Source of the DNA: Cylicocyclus nassatus
Lineage: Eukaryota > Nematoda > Chromadorea > Rhabditida > Strongylidae
DNA: 64,000 nucleotides
Direction: 5' to 3'
Assembly (NCBI GenBank): GCA_958299035.1
Contig: CATQJL010000316.1
Span: forward strand, 49,907,585-49,971,584
Both the position numbers and the translations under genes were made by a program. How positions within the stretch are numbered: position 1 is the first letter of the stretch; the number at the start of each line of letters is the position of its first letter. The notes beneath the pieces were generated by a model. That model was not told where the DNA came from and ran no database searches. It was given only the letters and a program-made list of their open reading frames with translations. Below, piece after piece: positions 35,901 to 48,400 of this stretch.

Positions 35901-36108
35901 ACGAGATGGGCAGACGTGTTCGTGGAACGGATGGACCAGCTGAGAAATCAGCTGGATACGATTTTCGCACCTGGAACTCGTGGACGCAGCCACCGACGTC
36001 AGCCAAGAAGATCGTGGATGTCAGAAGCGAGGGACAGGGAAAAATGGAAACTTCTGAGCTGGGGCCCGCACGTCACGTGAAGCCGGGCCATCTAAGTATC
36101 TAAGTAAG
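32923..36108 (+). mobile_element. Full-length RTE-type non-LTR retrotransposon
   Basis: Flanked by a perfect 12 bp target duplication TTAGAGCGTTGT (32911-32922 and 36109-36120). It has a ~250 bp leader, one long reading frame, and a 3' end of only 28 bp after the stop that finishes in short TCTAAGTA repeats instead of poly(A). A very short 3' region with a simple-repeat tail is typical of RTE elements. The intact frame and perfect duplication indicate a recent insertion. Confidence 0.95.
33171..36080 (+). CDS. RTE endonuclease-reverse transcriptase polyprotein
   Basis: One uninterrupted frame of 969 codons. The N-terminal third is an apurinic-type endonuclease with [22 protein letters not shown] and SDHRLL motifs. 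The middle is a reverse transcriptase with [59 protein letters not shown] and the catalytic FADDIVLF. The C-terminal part has the [13 protein letters not shown] and [11 protein letters not shown] words usual in nematode RTE proteins. All catalytic residues I can check are present, so it may be competent. The true start is uncertain: the frame opens at a TTG, and the first ATG in frame is near 33222, just before the endonuclease core, so some N-terminal residues may come from another start. Confidence 0.95.
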   Translation: MDKNDTSARTTRHGDCLMLCTYNARTVSTNADLHALLDAAEHINYHIIALQETKSRKKDVRQMSDGTLIIRGEKVPSRNVGGVGFVVHPSIVHLVDSHEILSPRLGILRLRPPHQKTISIINCYSPTSAADESELDAFYEDVEEVVRNEKSFYKFVVGDFNAKIGMPLEREYRIGKFGYGLRNENGNRLVGLLSAARLFHGNSIFMKKEHRRWTWESPNGTTHAEIDHILTNRRWSLLDVSVVPSFCSGSDHRLLRAKIRLSRRLEKKVCHSAARRKEVVYDGNRLEELISSCDWPIEEDPTYDYDRLLKGLRACGECASVTSEKNLDRISKTTKELLERRRSLRQDPNATHLERLIANTSCRTALQEDLRKYRQAKILEAAERRRSLKKCRRDLCEYHVPLAALLNEDGTPTSSRYKMESIAKNFYTNLFRSSTPVQMPVVPTGEVPPRILPAEVRIAIQTMKTSTAPGPDHLSVELLRAGGHRLHEILASHLTSYLQKEKIPDQWRTSRTVLLFKKGEREDLRNYRPICLLSVLYKLFTKIILARISRTLDEAQPQEQAGFRKGFSCMDHIQTVSRVIEVCREYRLPLVLTFVDYEKAFDSVETNAILSALVDQGVDPAYVRTLADCYKDCTTTMQLFHRPLTIPIGKGVRQGDTISPKLFTAALQWVMKSLDWDERGIRVDGRFLSNLRFADDIVLFSSSITEAETMLKELNEVGKKIGLRINRKKTQFMKNALCEGAEMELEDTPIMETSSYVYLGRSMNMENDLREELNRRRRAAWAAFGPLKEATDQLTDPELRAHLFDSTVLPALCYAAETWADTVATSKALRTTHRALERSLLKMTRRKQHLVGLRSTDMRRMSRLRDPAEYVAKAKHRWAGHIMRRTDDRWTLRTSEWIPREAKRPRGRPPTRWADVFVERMDQLRNQLDTIFAPGTRGRSHRRQPRRSWMSEARDREKWKLLSWGPHVT

Positions 36109-36120
36109 TTAGAGCGTTGT

Positions 36121-39100
36121 AAAACACAATTCATGTACGAAATGTTGTCTGGCTGGTGATAAAAATCGAAAAATCGCACCTTTTCACATAAATCCCATAG
36201 AGAGGTTGCCACCAAATTTGCAAGCTCGATATCAACTATGGAGGGCGATCAAAAATCTGTAGGCGCAAATCGGTCTACCGTCGATTTTCTAGTTTATTGG
36301 GCTGCTACAAAAGTTCTATCCTTTTCAAGGTTCAAGTATGATTGTTTCACCATGACTTTTTTGGAAGAGGTCTCTGTGTATTGCGACAAAGGTTATCTTC
36401 CACACTATGGCAATTCCAAGCATAATCAAAAATTATTGCAGCAACAGAGAAAATATCCTGGGCGCAAACTGCCACATTTTCTTCTAGGAACCTCTACTTT
36501 GAGAAACAACAACTTGACTTAATCTAGTAGAATTGCATCAGCACTATTCATTGTGTATTCAATAGCCGGCTGAGCAGTAGAGCTAGCCTCTTGAAATAGC
36601 CGAAAAGGCCCATCCATTTCGCCTTATCTGAAGAGCGCTTTGTTTTGGTTTTGGGAATGCTACTGACAAGACAAAAAAAAAGTTTTTCTAGTAAAAAAGG
36701 TTCTAGCCCTGATTACACTATAGAGAGCGGAAATACCACGATTGCATTGGACTTATGATTTTTACGCAACTTACAAGGACCACAACAGCAGGTCATGTTT
36801 ATGATCAATTTTCATGTTCAAAATTTTTCTGGAAAAATATTCCCATAATTTTAAATTATACCTCTCTTTCAGCTTAGAATTTGAAGGAATAGAGCAAAAG
36901 GAAACTTCCAAAACTTGTTTTGACTTTTAAGGTATGGAACCACTGTATGAACAAAACACTTGAGAACAAGACCATGTATTAGAAAAATAGAAGGGAAAGG
37001 CTTTCAAACGACATGAGCAGAACTCATAAAGATGGATTTCCTTCAAATAACCAGCTCAAAAAGAGGCATAGAAATTGGGTAGAACCGACAATGTATGGAT
37101 AAATCTGACGCTCCATATGGTGTCGCTGCGGCGCCGAGACTTGCCGACAAAATTCGCATGTAAACAGTTATGCCTATAAGTCTGTGATGCCGATATTTTG
37201 CGCACAAAGTGCTGGTATTACATTTGTGGTTACCTATCATTTATCCTGTGACTGAGACTTAAGTGCGCATTGCACATATTGTTAAAACAACGACCTTATG
37301 GTTAACAACTTTATACTTGTGATCTAACCCTTCTAGGATTACTTACTACTTGTACCAGGTAAGCATAAGTTCAACCTTGCTTGGACAAAGTAGTGTTTGG
37401 ACTTGTTTAGACATGCGAAGTGTTTTCTAGTCTCCCAGTAAAATAAATGGTACAGGCTGTATGAAACTTTCCTTGCGTTTTGAGACCTCGCGGAGTTACG
37501 GTACCGTGGTAGGAGGTCCAGATAAGGTACCCGTCTAAAACTCTGTGCAAGGAGGTTATCTGATGTGCAGACCACGGATACATCTTGAACAATATAAAGC
37601 ATAAATTTTGAATCTTTTCGTGAATTTTGATATGCATCGGCCAAGAAAAAAAAAGGGGGGGGGGGGGAATGTCTATATACGCTGCAAATTGCCGTAATTA
37701 CACAATGAAGCGTTACTGCAGCGATCAAGCTTGGTATTCGTAATCACCATGCTCGGAAACCCTTCTAGACAAGTTTTGGGAATATTTAGAACTTCGACCA
37801 ATCTGTTACACCCTAACAGGAGAGAATGGCGTTATGTTGCAATTCTATGTGACTTCATGCTCATCACGCCAGATAATGCCAAGTTTAGGGCAAATCCGAT
37901 TTTGACCGCAAACCGTATGCCTACGGTTGTTGTGTTGTATGAGAAGGCCTCACCATACGAAAAGATTATGGTATTCGTGGTTAGCACGAAAGAAAACAAT
38001 CCTAGCCCAAATCTCAGCCAAATCCATTTTGACCCCCAGCTACATCTACCTTAACCATGCGTGGTGACGTTCTCGTGCGGAGAAAGTGTGACATCTGTGG
38101 TCAGCTGCTTGTCAGACAACCCCCGCAGACGAATTTAAAGCAAAATCTACGACAAGAATTTCAGGACCAGGATAGCCGAATAGCACTGGAATAAGCTTCC
38201 TCATTCTCGACTGTAGCTGACTCATGGAGTTACACGGCGTGTCAAGATGCGACTGGAAAGAGGAGACAAGGACCGAAAGTGACCACAGCTGGCGTTGACT
38301 CCGGATAGATGTCTAACATCTGCCACCAATCCCCATGTGCCTCGCTTCTCCTCGCTCAACACATAGTCTTACAGATTATTTGCTTACCCACATTCTTATA
38401 CTGCATTCTGGTTAATATCTAAAATCATTGATAATCTGGACCTATTAGACAGTAGATCGATCATTTACTATGATAAAAGGAGGATTTAAGCCTCAAACAA
38501 GCATCAACAGGCGGAAATTGTCAAAACTCTCGCTCTTAATAAATAAATATAGCCCACAAAGGTGGCGCAGGGGAACCGCGGTGCGGCTTGAAAATTCACG
38601 CCTGCAGAAAGGAAGCACGCCACTGAGACAGCCTGTAGTTATTTGTGCACCCGCAGATTGAAAAATTCTGCACCGCAGCGGCATCGTATTCAACGTCATA
38701 TTCTGTCTCTACAAGTCGTGCCTTAGCAACGTTGTGAAGCGCATAACGAGCTGCACAATGTCGACGTGCCATCGACGAGTTATTTCAATTGCAGGATGTA
38801 GGCTGCTTCAACAGCAACAAGTGGGAGATTTGAGAAGTAAAAGAGAAAGGTGAAGCCAGACCCTGAGCTATTCCTCAGTTCTAAGTTCTACTCAGGCATT
38901 GGTCCGCTAAGATCGCTCCGACATGGATTTGTAGGTAATTCAATAGGCTTTGAAAGTTACAATACAACGAGAGAGAAAAGATGAGAGAGTAACGTGGAAA
39001 GATACACTGACCGCTTAAAAAAAGGCTTTTCGATTTAAACATTTACCTAATGTGACGTGTAAAATTACACGGCAGTGCAGTTGCGTACGTCGAAATGCCG

Positions 39101-39190
39101 CGGACGTCTGATCGGCAATTTTTTCGAATCGAACTTTAACTGCTTTTTTACGTCGTTTAATCGGCTCATTCTTCTTTTGATTCTTTCGAA
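36121..39190. other. Intergenic stretch, nothing recognised
   Basis: Contains short frames (for example 36238-36522) without domains, a G13 run near 37655 and a GC-rich, partly self-complementary segment around 38560-38690. No RNA gene or exon chain was supported. Confidence 0.5.
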
Positions 39191-39198
39191 TGTTTTAG
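39191..39198 (+). promoter_or_regulatory. Candidate spliced-leader acceptor for SF3A3
   Basis: TGTTTTAG ends two bases before the ATG at 39201, preceded by a T-rich tract. The frame is open further upstream but has no conserved residues there, so this acceptor sets the start. Confidence 0.6.
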
Positions 39199-39200
39199 AG

Positions 39201-42200
39201 ATGGATTCAATACTGGAAAATCAGAGGAAACTCCATGAGGAACGCGAGCGCACTGTTGAGACAATCGTCAAAGAAATTATGAGCGACAAGAAAACACATA
39301 AGGCCAATATCAACTCGCAGCAGCGAGTCAAGCAGCTCGTAGATGTAAGTTCAATTCTGCATATCTATGCGTTTTCTTTGCCTTATCTGTACCTCTATGG
39401 GCGTTATTCTACGTAGGTCGAATAACGCCCAGAATTCATAACCGTAGTTTCGCTAAAACTTTTCCTAGGAGTTATCTTGTACGCTGATCAGAGATATTAT
39501 ATCGGCATGTGCTTTTCAGAGATACCATGCATGCACGGAGAGTTTGGAACGCATGTACACGGACACAGAAGGTATACGAAGGCGTGAAATGGAAGCCATC
39601 GCCGGACCAAACGAGTTTGCTGAGTTCTATGCTCGAGTAAAGATACTCAAAGATGCCCATCGTCGAAATCCTGATGAGGTATGTTTTTGCTGAATGAGCT
39701 CCTCGTATCTCTTGTGAGGATTTCCGTGGTCTATTGTGTTGTGTGTGCCATATTGTATAGGGCTGACAGAAGCCATCTTGAAATATTTAGCTTGCTGAAC
39801 CTCTCTCTATGGAATTCCAAAAAATGCACGAAGAAATCGCAGATCCTGAGCGTGAAGAAACTGATATGGTCCAGTTCACAGATGAGGAGGGATATGGCAG
39901 GTAAATTATAAGGAGCTTTTAGTGATATTCACTATTGCTGTTCATTCCTTCTTTCATTCATCATTCATCATCCAACTTTATCTCTCTTTTTTCAGATTTT
40001 TGGACATGCACGCTCTGCATGCTTTGTATATGAATCTGAAACATATCACGGTGCGTCCATTCATGGAGACAATGACAGATGTCAACTTTGTCTCTGAAAT
40101 TACATTCTTCCAGAAAATCGATTACATATCATACCTTGGCCAGTTCGACAAGTTTACGGATATTCCAAAGAACACGACGAAAAAGACTGGAGCTTACAAA
40201 GAATATCTACACGCTCTGAAGGTATGAAATCTGACATTTGTTTTTGGTACTTGCAAGCGCTCAGGCTCTTTACCATTACCGAACTTTGTGTGGCGCATAG
40301 GTCAAGGTCGCTTTTCTTAGAAGTGTCCTCACCTTCCATTGATAAGTTTGAATCACATTTTTCAAAAAAGGCATTGGGCGTGCTGAAAAGATTCCGGTAT
40401 TAGCGAAGTACATAGTACGGAGCGCATGCTGTGCCGCAGATTACTTTTATCGCTATATATACAATTACTTACTAAGAGCTGATTCAGGACTACCTCGTCT
40501 ACTTCATGGAACGAACACGACCGCTTCACAACTTGGAGGAAGATTTCAAGAAGGTAATTTCTAGAAGTTGTTTGTGTGTCACATTGTACGTTCATCAAAC
40601 GAATTCTTGTTCTGTAACCCAGTTCTACTTGATTTTGTACGCATAGTTTAGAGAAAGCAGTCTCTCATATAATTGTAGCTGAGGCCAGTGGTCATATACA
40701 TCGAGGATTTGAGGAAAACTCACCTTTGAGACTACTTTACTGTAGAGTCTTTTCCTCTGCGTAGCTTTAACGCGTGATAAATTTTTGTGGTGTATACGGG
40801 TATACAGTGATAACTCTAAGTCATAGTAGTTGTGAACCTGAAGGTTCTTTGAATAGTAGGACCTCAGATCTTACCCTCTTTGTCAACCCACCCATGGATG
40901 GGGGGGGGGGGGAGCAGGGAGTTCGACATAGAGGAAATAAACTGACTTTTTTATGTCACATATACTGGCGAGTGAAAATGCTGCTAGTTTCTGAAACTTT
41001 CTTCCACGTTGTTGATGCTTTGTGACTGAGAGTGAAAAGGCTTTGTTTCTCCCCGTTCCAGTCTTTGCCTTAGTAGCCAGCTGGTATATAGTGTGGATTC
41101 TGCTTGATACCATGAAATTTGTGATAGCTTCCGTAAGTTTGCATTCTCTAGAGTGATGCTGAGATTGATCGAATGATCGCAAATGGGACACTTCCTGGTT
41201 GGCCATCACATACCGTCAACACCAAGCAGGTGTGTAATTTTTCGACTGCCAGAATCTTCTCACTCACTCTCCGATTTATTCGAAGTTCAGGCCACAATCG
41301 ATATTTCGGCTTATAGCAACCCAAAAGAGCTAGAAAGTTTGGGCCTTGACCGGCTAAAGGCTGCTCTCATGGCTCTGGGACTGAAGTGTGGAGGGTAATT
41401 TTTGTTTTTCTTTATGCAATTTTTATTTCCAATATCAACAGTGAATTCGAAATTTAGCACCTTGAAAGAAAGAGCAGAACGATTGTTTGCCTCGAAAGGT
41501 GTGGGAGCTGGAGAATTGGGCAGGGATGCTTTAGCGAAAAAGGCTGACGATGCCAAAGAGCATGCAAGAATTTCTGCGTTGGCAAAACTGGAGGGGCATA
41601 TCCGATGGTAAGTCTTACGTCCGATATACTACGAACGAAGGTGGCGTTTAGATTCAGGATAGTTAAAGCTTTGGATCTCTGAAAGTATCTGACATTTTAC
41701 AGCATTGGCAATCTTTTGGGTGAAGAACGGGATGCAACACGAGAGAATGTGGAAAGAAAGCAAGCAAGAGCTGCTGGCGAGAACGAGGATGACGAGGAAG
41801 AACCACAGGCATGTGGATAAATGGTTTCATCTCATTTTCACTATGACCCGGAGGTTTCAGGTAGAGAGCGACGAGGAAGAGGATGATGGTGTACCTTACA
41901 ACCCCAAAAATCTTCCTCTTGGGTACGTTGTGATTACAGTGTCAACGGGTCTAATAAGAGAAAGCATCTCATCACATAACAAAGCTGTTTATACTTTGGA
42001 GAGGCCACATGTGCTCTGCTTAACACGCGCAATTTCTGTGATTATGCGAGCGGTTTCATACCAGTGTCAAATGGACACAGTGTGCAGTAGATCGTACACT
42101 AGAAACACTAGGAAGTGGGGACCTTCATCATACCTAATACGAAAAGTTTTTTTTGATCGCAGTCTCCTTTCCAAATGAATTCTGCATCTTTAGAGCTTCG

Positions 42201-45200
42201 AACGCTGATTATGAATCTGCTTTTATTATTTGCCGAACCTCTCTGAACCGCTGAATGAGCATTTTTAATTGAAAATGTAAATGCGCAAGAAAAAAGTCCA
42301 TTGCTTGAATAGTCCAATGGGAAGATATAAGGGTACTTCAGGAAATGATCACCTTTTGTCCAATATACTTGTACACAATCCTCTATTTGAGCGCTGAAGC
42401 GACCGTAATAACTGATTGTTTAGAATCTCGCACACTTTTTGCTCCAAAAAACAGCCATAACTCGAGTTGTTCGGTGAGTTGTTCGGCAGATAATGAAAGC
42501 AGATTTGAAATCGGCTTTAGTGTCTTTTATAGTGGTTCATTGGGAAGAGCCACTGCGAAAGAAAACACTTTCCTTTAAGGTTCATTTTTGTCAATTGCCC
42601 GATAGAACCCTGAACATGCGACATAGAAAAGACTCCAGTGAGCAGGGGTAGAGTTGCGTTTCTGTAATTATTTAGTTTGAGAGCGAAGTCAAATTGCAAA
42701 TGTTGCAAATTTTGTCGCACTTTCTCATAACTCTACATGTATGTAATAATCTGATGAAAATTTTTGCAAACAGCACATCGTATCCGAGCAGGCGAAGTTC
42801 TGCACTTACATATTGTTTCTACTGCACTTTCTACCTTCCATACCCCAGCAGACCACCTGCCCAAGCTGCAGCGTATTAGAAGATGTAACAGCGAATAGTG
42901 GAATGAATTTCTTTCAAATAGAAGTTTACTTATAAATATAAACGGTGCGAAGATGCAAACGCAAGCGGAAATGGCGTCCCTTCGGCGGAGTACGGCAAAT
43001 ATCTTACTTCTTGCGCCTTTATTTGGTTGTAAAGCAAAAGCCTGCCCGAAGTCAATATGGGAGTCTTTCCTTAGTTTTTTATCCCTCTACCCTCACTTAT
43101 CATAATCCCTTGATCTCATATAAAGTAAAGCGGTTTTATCAAAAGAAAACATTAGCTCGTTGTGATAAAATTGTTATGAACAAATTATTCCTACGAGCCA
43201 TCCGTGGTTGTCTCAGTAGCCGTCTATACAATTAAATTTTTTCAATGTCTAGATGTCATCCAGTTTCCTTACTATTTTAGCTGGGACGGAAAGCCAATTC
43301 CATATTGGTTGTATAAGCTGCATGGACTCAACATCTCGTACTCATGTGAGATATGTGGCAATCAAATTTATAAAGGACCTAAAGCATTCCAGAAGCACTT
43401 TAATGTATGTTTTCTGACGTAATGAAGATAAGGTACAAAGCAAATACTGACATGTTTTAGGAATGGCGGCACTCGCATGGCATGCGTTGTCTGGGAATAC
43501 CAAACACTGCCCATTTCGCCAACATCACACACATTAAAGATGCTCTAGATTTGTGGACTAAAATCAAGGGAGAAAAGGTAAGGAAAAGCTCACATTCCCA
43601 TTTCGATGCAATTTGAACAAAAATTTCTTTTCTCAACATAGAGCGAATGGGGTTAGGTTTCTCCGTGAAATAAGATCACAAGATCTTGGCGAGGAAAGCT
43701 CGGCTCATCCGGGTACATGAGGTTTGGTTATAAAATTGATCTCGAGGCTTTTGTCGGGTCAATTACATTAATGGAAGATGGTACGATCGTGGGGAGACCT
43801 AAAGTAGGAGACAGTTAAGAGGCGCGATTTTTCTTTCTGTCACCTACTGAAAAGTCCACTTCAGTACTTTGTGAGTCTTCGAAAAATACCAGATAAAGTG
43901 CTTCGGCGTGGACTCGGCACAGCTGGCATCTGTCAAACTGGTTATCGTTTTGGGACAAAAAGGAAGGGAATATTGTCTTTGTGGGCGAAAAGACACAAAA
44001 TTTGCTATTTTTTAGTCGACGTTTTGTTTTTCTGAAGGTTTTTTACGTTTAGGGTCAAAGGGGACTTCCTACGAAATTTTCAAGATCAAAGAGGACTTCG
44101 TTTAGAAATTTCCCTGATGCCAGGCGTTGACTTATACTTATGTGAAGTTATTACTTGCTGAATTAGGTGCCTTTGGCTGCATAATCGACCGAAAATTCAA
44201 CGAATCTGCTTTCGGTTGTTGAAAAGGTTCTTGACCTTCCAACATTCAGGCTTCAAATCCATATTGAGATGATAGGACTGAAGTGCGAGTCTCTTTAGAA
44301 AATGTAGACGCTTTCAGAAAGTTATTACACCCTAGCCGCATGCATTAACATCCCCGTTAAGGAAGGGGATCGCAGCTCAGAAGAAAGTTTCTTATTCTGA
44401 AGATATAAGATAAGATATATCTAGATATAAGATATAAGATATCTAGATCTAACGCTATCTACCTGCCCGCAAGTGCTCCCACCATCCTTCGTTATGAACA
44501 CATTGCACAGCAGCGAGAAGCTTACAATACGCATTTTTTAGCGTTTGTATGATCCCTCATAATCCCCGGCGCTTCTCTTCAAAGTCATTTTTCTTTCTTT
44601 GAAGTCAAAGAAAACCCTCTAAAGTTGTATTGATTATGTAACCAACAGTGCTAGACATGTCGATGATGAGAATAATTGAGTTTTTGAAAAATTGAATTTT
44701 TTTGGTAAACTCCAACTTTCGACTTGTGGATCACCGAAAATTCCATGACTCCAAAACATCATTTGTTCTTATCAGCAGCATGCTTAGCACTGTTGGGTTA
44801 TATTAGCAGAACAACTTCAAACGTTTTTATTAACTTTGAAAAAAGGAAAGTGATATGAAGAAATGACGGTCGGCCGCCGGGGCTGGGGCCATACGAAAAG
44901 CTGGAAAATGCGGCTTGTACAGTTTCTTGCTTTTCAATGTATTCATAGTGAAGGATGGTGGGGATACTTACATAGGTAGACAGCGTGAAATCCAGATATC
45001 TGGTTCAGGATGTGAAGTTTTCATTTTGAGCTGCCATCCCCTCCGCGGCGGGGATGTTAATGCATGCGGCCCTAAATGTCTGCTATCTGATATTCATCTG
45101 GTAACAAAGATAGCATTTTTTGCCAGACATTCCTAAAGTTATACCTGGAGCCAAACGCTGACGTTCTCTTGCAATTAAGGAGTAAACAGATATCGAATAC

Positions 45201-45328
45201 TCGAACTCGAGTTTTTATAGGAGCGGCAGAGATGGAATCCGGATCTCGACGAAGAATTTGAGGATTCTGCTGGCAATGTAGTTACTCGGAAGATGTACGA
45301 AGATCTCAAAAGACAAGGGCTTCTGTAA
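39201..45328 (+). CDS. SF3A3: Splicing factor 3A subunit 3 (SF3a60)
   Basis: Component of the U2 snRNP that helps stabilise U2 at the branch point. Fourteen exons (39201-39344, 39520-39678, 39791-39900, 39996-40050, 40114-40221, 40488-40553, 41152-41229, 41291-41394, 41458-41607, 41703-41808, 41861-41922, 43281-43404, 43461-43577, 45221-45328) give 496 residues against 501 in human. Diagnostic words are [59 protein letters not shown], the zinc-finger [19 protein letters not shown] with its second ligand pair (HSH) encoded by the next exon, LGIPNTAHF, and the C-terminal [12 protein letters not shown]. The intron after exon 10 uses a GC donor. Introns 11 (1358 bp) and 13 (1643 bp) are long; 13 holds two MITEs. 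Confidence 0.97.
41809..41860 (+). other. GC-AG intron in SF3A3
   Basis: The 52 nt intron has donor CAG|GCATGT and acceptor TTTCAG. No GT donor keeps the frame: reading through meets TAA, and the nearest GT gives the wrong phase for the conserved downstream exon. Confidence 0.85.
43907..44129. mobile_element. hAT-like MITE family 2, degraded copy 2
   Basis: In SF3A3 intron 13. The left end reads GGACTCGGCACAGCTGGC and the interior is the inverted form of the family core (TTTTGTGTCTTTTCG, AAACGTCGAC and AAGTCCCCTTTGACC on the complementary strand). The right end is eroded. Confidence 0.65.
44335..45072. mobile_element. Harbinger-like foldback MITE related to the TMCO1 intron element
   Basis: In SF3A3 intron 13. 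Outer ~45 bp are inverted repeats (GCCGCATGCATTAACATCCCC at both sides) and resemble the ends of 25525-25930 (GGCCCGTATGCACGTACATC). TAA follows the right end; the left duplication is not clear. The interior is mostly non-palindromic, with a small AGATATCTAGAT hairpin near 44410-44455. Confidence 0.65.
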
Positions 45329-45467
45329 AGAGTTCATTGTACTTGTTTGTACCAGTCTTGTAATCCACCTCATGTTGTTGAATTTATGGCTTATGTATCT
45401 CTTCATTCTCCATAAACAGTCGTCTATTATGTCTGCTGAGATTCGTTTATGATTACTTTATGAAACT

Positions 45468-48400
45468 CTATAAATAACTGAGTTGAGAAAAGTTCTTGAA
45501 GCCGAAGTGAGAAATGCACCCGCAAACAATAAATAGCAGAACAAAGATCATATGCAACAATTCACAAATCAGCTTTGGAGCAAGTACACTGAACATGAAC
45601 AAATGTCCGGAAAGAGTGACCATACCACTAAGAGCAGAGAATAAAATCACAGAACGCAGTTGAAGAGCAGCTCCAATGAGGCGAACGTAGTCCTCGGAAT
45701 TAAACGTTTGGGACCCCTTGCTGAAAGTTCAGGTTTCTTTCTACATACCACAAATGAGATGCTAATGACTAACAAGTAGCCGACAGTGAGAGCGATGGGT
45801 GCAGCGTAAAAATTGGCAATGATCTGGAGTCCTACCAATGGTGCGCTATATGATGAAAGCCCTTTGTAGCCTATGGCGATATCAATTGAGGATATGTTGC
45901 TAGATTGACCCTGAAAGGCATTCTATTGATAAGTGCTGGCAAAAAAAATACTGGTACCTGATAGAAAAACACAGCTTGACATAGAAGAGCATAAAGATGA
46001 GGAGAAGAGGAAAATCGTTTAGTGAAGGAACCCATTTCGAAGGAGATCAGTAGTAAAGGAATAGTTTCTGGTCGGACTAGATAACAGAGGTAGAGCATAA
46101 CTCCCATTGGAAACGACATGACCGAGTTGACAATGATCGCGAAAATCGTCAGGTAGACTATCCATCTGCAAATGATAATGTTTATACTACCCTGTTCGAT
46201 TACGATTCTTCTAGTATTTTCTGAACCGGAGATATGCACGAAGCTATTGTGGGTGATAGAGTCACAAAAATTTTGTCGTTCATTTTCAAAAAAATTTCCA
46301 CTCAGCGGATTTGCTACATTTCAATTTTTCTAGTGGAAGATAGTTTTCGGCTTCACATTGAGGTCTTGACAGCAGTGAGATTTTCTTCACAGAGATTTCC
46401 ATTCGGGGGGGGGGGGGGGAGTGGAGGGGAGGGCTACAATGTGGATTTTCAAAATCACAAGACCAATTGACCAGACAGAGCATCCGAGCTGATGTTTGTC
46501 AGGAAATCACACTTTCTTGTCTATGTTATCAAGGTCAGTGTTTATGGTCTCCAAAAAGACAACGTAAAACAAAATTGTTTTTTTTTTCGATTTTTTTGAT
46601 GAAAATCCGCAACTCTATGCAGACTATGCTTCATCTGCACGAACTTTGCCCATTCAAAAGAGCAGGTCGTCCTTCATTATATGTGTTTTAGTAAGGTGAT
46701 GCTTCACGAGTTGTCACACTTTGTATCAGATCGAACATACATAAACGTACCCATGATCAGCTTGTATCAATACTCTCCAACAAATAAGCAATGAAAGACA
46801 GTGTGATAGCAAATTCTGCACTGAAGAATTCGAACATGGTTGAAGACGTCGCAAGATATAGCATACACACAAAGTTGTCGTCAAAAAAGGGCCCCTGGAA
46901 GATACTATGAGATCTAGCTATAAACGATTTGATTTGGAGGAAGCTTGTCAAAAAAGTAGTTTCCCATTTGCGAGCGACCATATAGTATAACCAAAACAAG
47001 TAAAAAAATAATTAGATAGGCACAAGGGTAATTCCAAAGCGCTCTTTTTTTTACAGAATCAGCATTATATTAGGTCGTTCCAAAATAAATGTCGCTTTTT
47101 TCAAACGGGCGCCATATTCGATGGAACAAAAGTTTCTAAGAGATCTTGGAAGTATTCGATGCAGCATTTTATTCTTTTTTCAATTGTTATAGTATCATGG
47201 CATCATATTCAATGAGGTTTTAAAAAATTACCAAAATCTGCGACCCATGCTTTTTAAGAAGGTCAAGTTTCACAATTTTTCTAAGTTTTTATAACAATCC
47301 TCGGAAGGAGTTCAAGTAATGGATGGCTAGAGCAAACCCCACAGGAAAAGCACAACTTTTTTCTACTTTCCATAGCTCGTACAATTTTTGTATTGAATTT
47401 TTGATGGAACCACCGAGTTTCAGCAAGCTCGTCTCAAACACAAGTGCATCAAACAGCAATAAATATTCGGATTTTAATACTTACAAAGATGGATTATGGT
47501 TTGATACTAATTTTACAAACCAAATGAGCATTCATCGCTTCAGATTAGCAACTTTAGAAAAATCCGGGTACAGCTCGGGGCGCCCTGGAAAACCTGCATT
47601 ATGATGATTATATCCCGGAAAACCTGATGAATCGGAAACAAAAAACAACTGGCAGAAAGAGGAGAAAAAGCTGCGTCGAATGGCACCCGAGTTGCTTGCC
47701 GGTTGTTGTTCTGTGAGGTTTGAGTTGACCAAATATGGACTTTGATGGACTTGAAAAATTAACTCCAGAAACTCAAAAAAGCAAGCTAAGGAAAAGCAAA
47801 AAATTGTTTTGTGTCCTATAGGGTCTGCTCTATTTATATGTTACTTGTACATTTTCAGGGAATCAGTACAAAAATTTGGAAAATTAGCCGAACTTGACCA
47901 TGACAAAAAGCATGAGTCGCAGGTTTTGGTAACTTTTGAGAGCTCATTGAATACTATGCAATAAAATTAGAACCATTAGAAAGAAGGCGAAATGCTGCAT
48001 CGAATGATCCCAAGAGCTTTTGAAAATCTTGATTCTGTGAAATGTGGCCTTCGATTGAAAAAAGCGACATTACTTTCGGAACGACCTAATACGTCGGTGT
48101 AATTTCATCTCGCGACATTTCAGACCAACGATTAATAAGTTTTGAGCTACGGATAAATTTCCACAATGCAAAATATTCCAACTGGGGGGGGGGGAGACGG
48201 ATTCGCATGAAGAGTAAAGAGCAAATTCTTTTACATTCTTGGTTTGTTCCAGCAAGTAATTTTATTATAGGTTTTTTTCACTAGTATGTGATTTAATCCT
48301 TTCGGAATCCAACAAAATTACTCCCGTTTTAGGTTCATGATTTTTCTTCGTTCCAGAAAACGATGGACCTGGAATGCACCTAAACCGAGTGAATGTTCTG

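Noticed and set aside
35488..36006. 172-codon minus-strand frame
   Set aside because: Antisense shadow of the RTE polyprotein.
38059..38195. Short frame with a CDICGQ zinc-ribbon-like word
   Set aside because: A single C-x2-C pair in a 45-codon frame without a second pair or flanking exons is likely chance.
38560..38690. Possible tRNA or SINE with a GGTGGCGCAGGGG box-A-like word
   Set aside because: No box B and no cloverleaf could be drawn; the segment is only partly self-complementary.
40051..40113. Coding read-through of SF3A3 between exons 4 and 5
   Set aside because: The 63 nt is open in frame, but the known SF3A3 alignment has no such insertion and the segment has good GT and TTCCAG borders, so it is treated as an intron; retention would still be tolerated.
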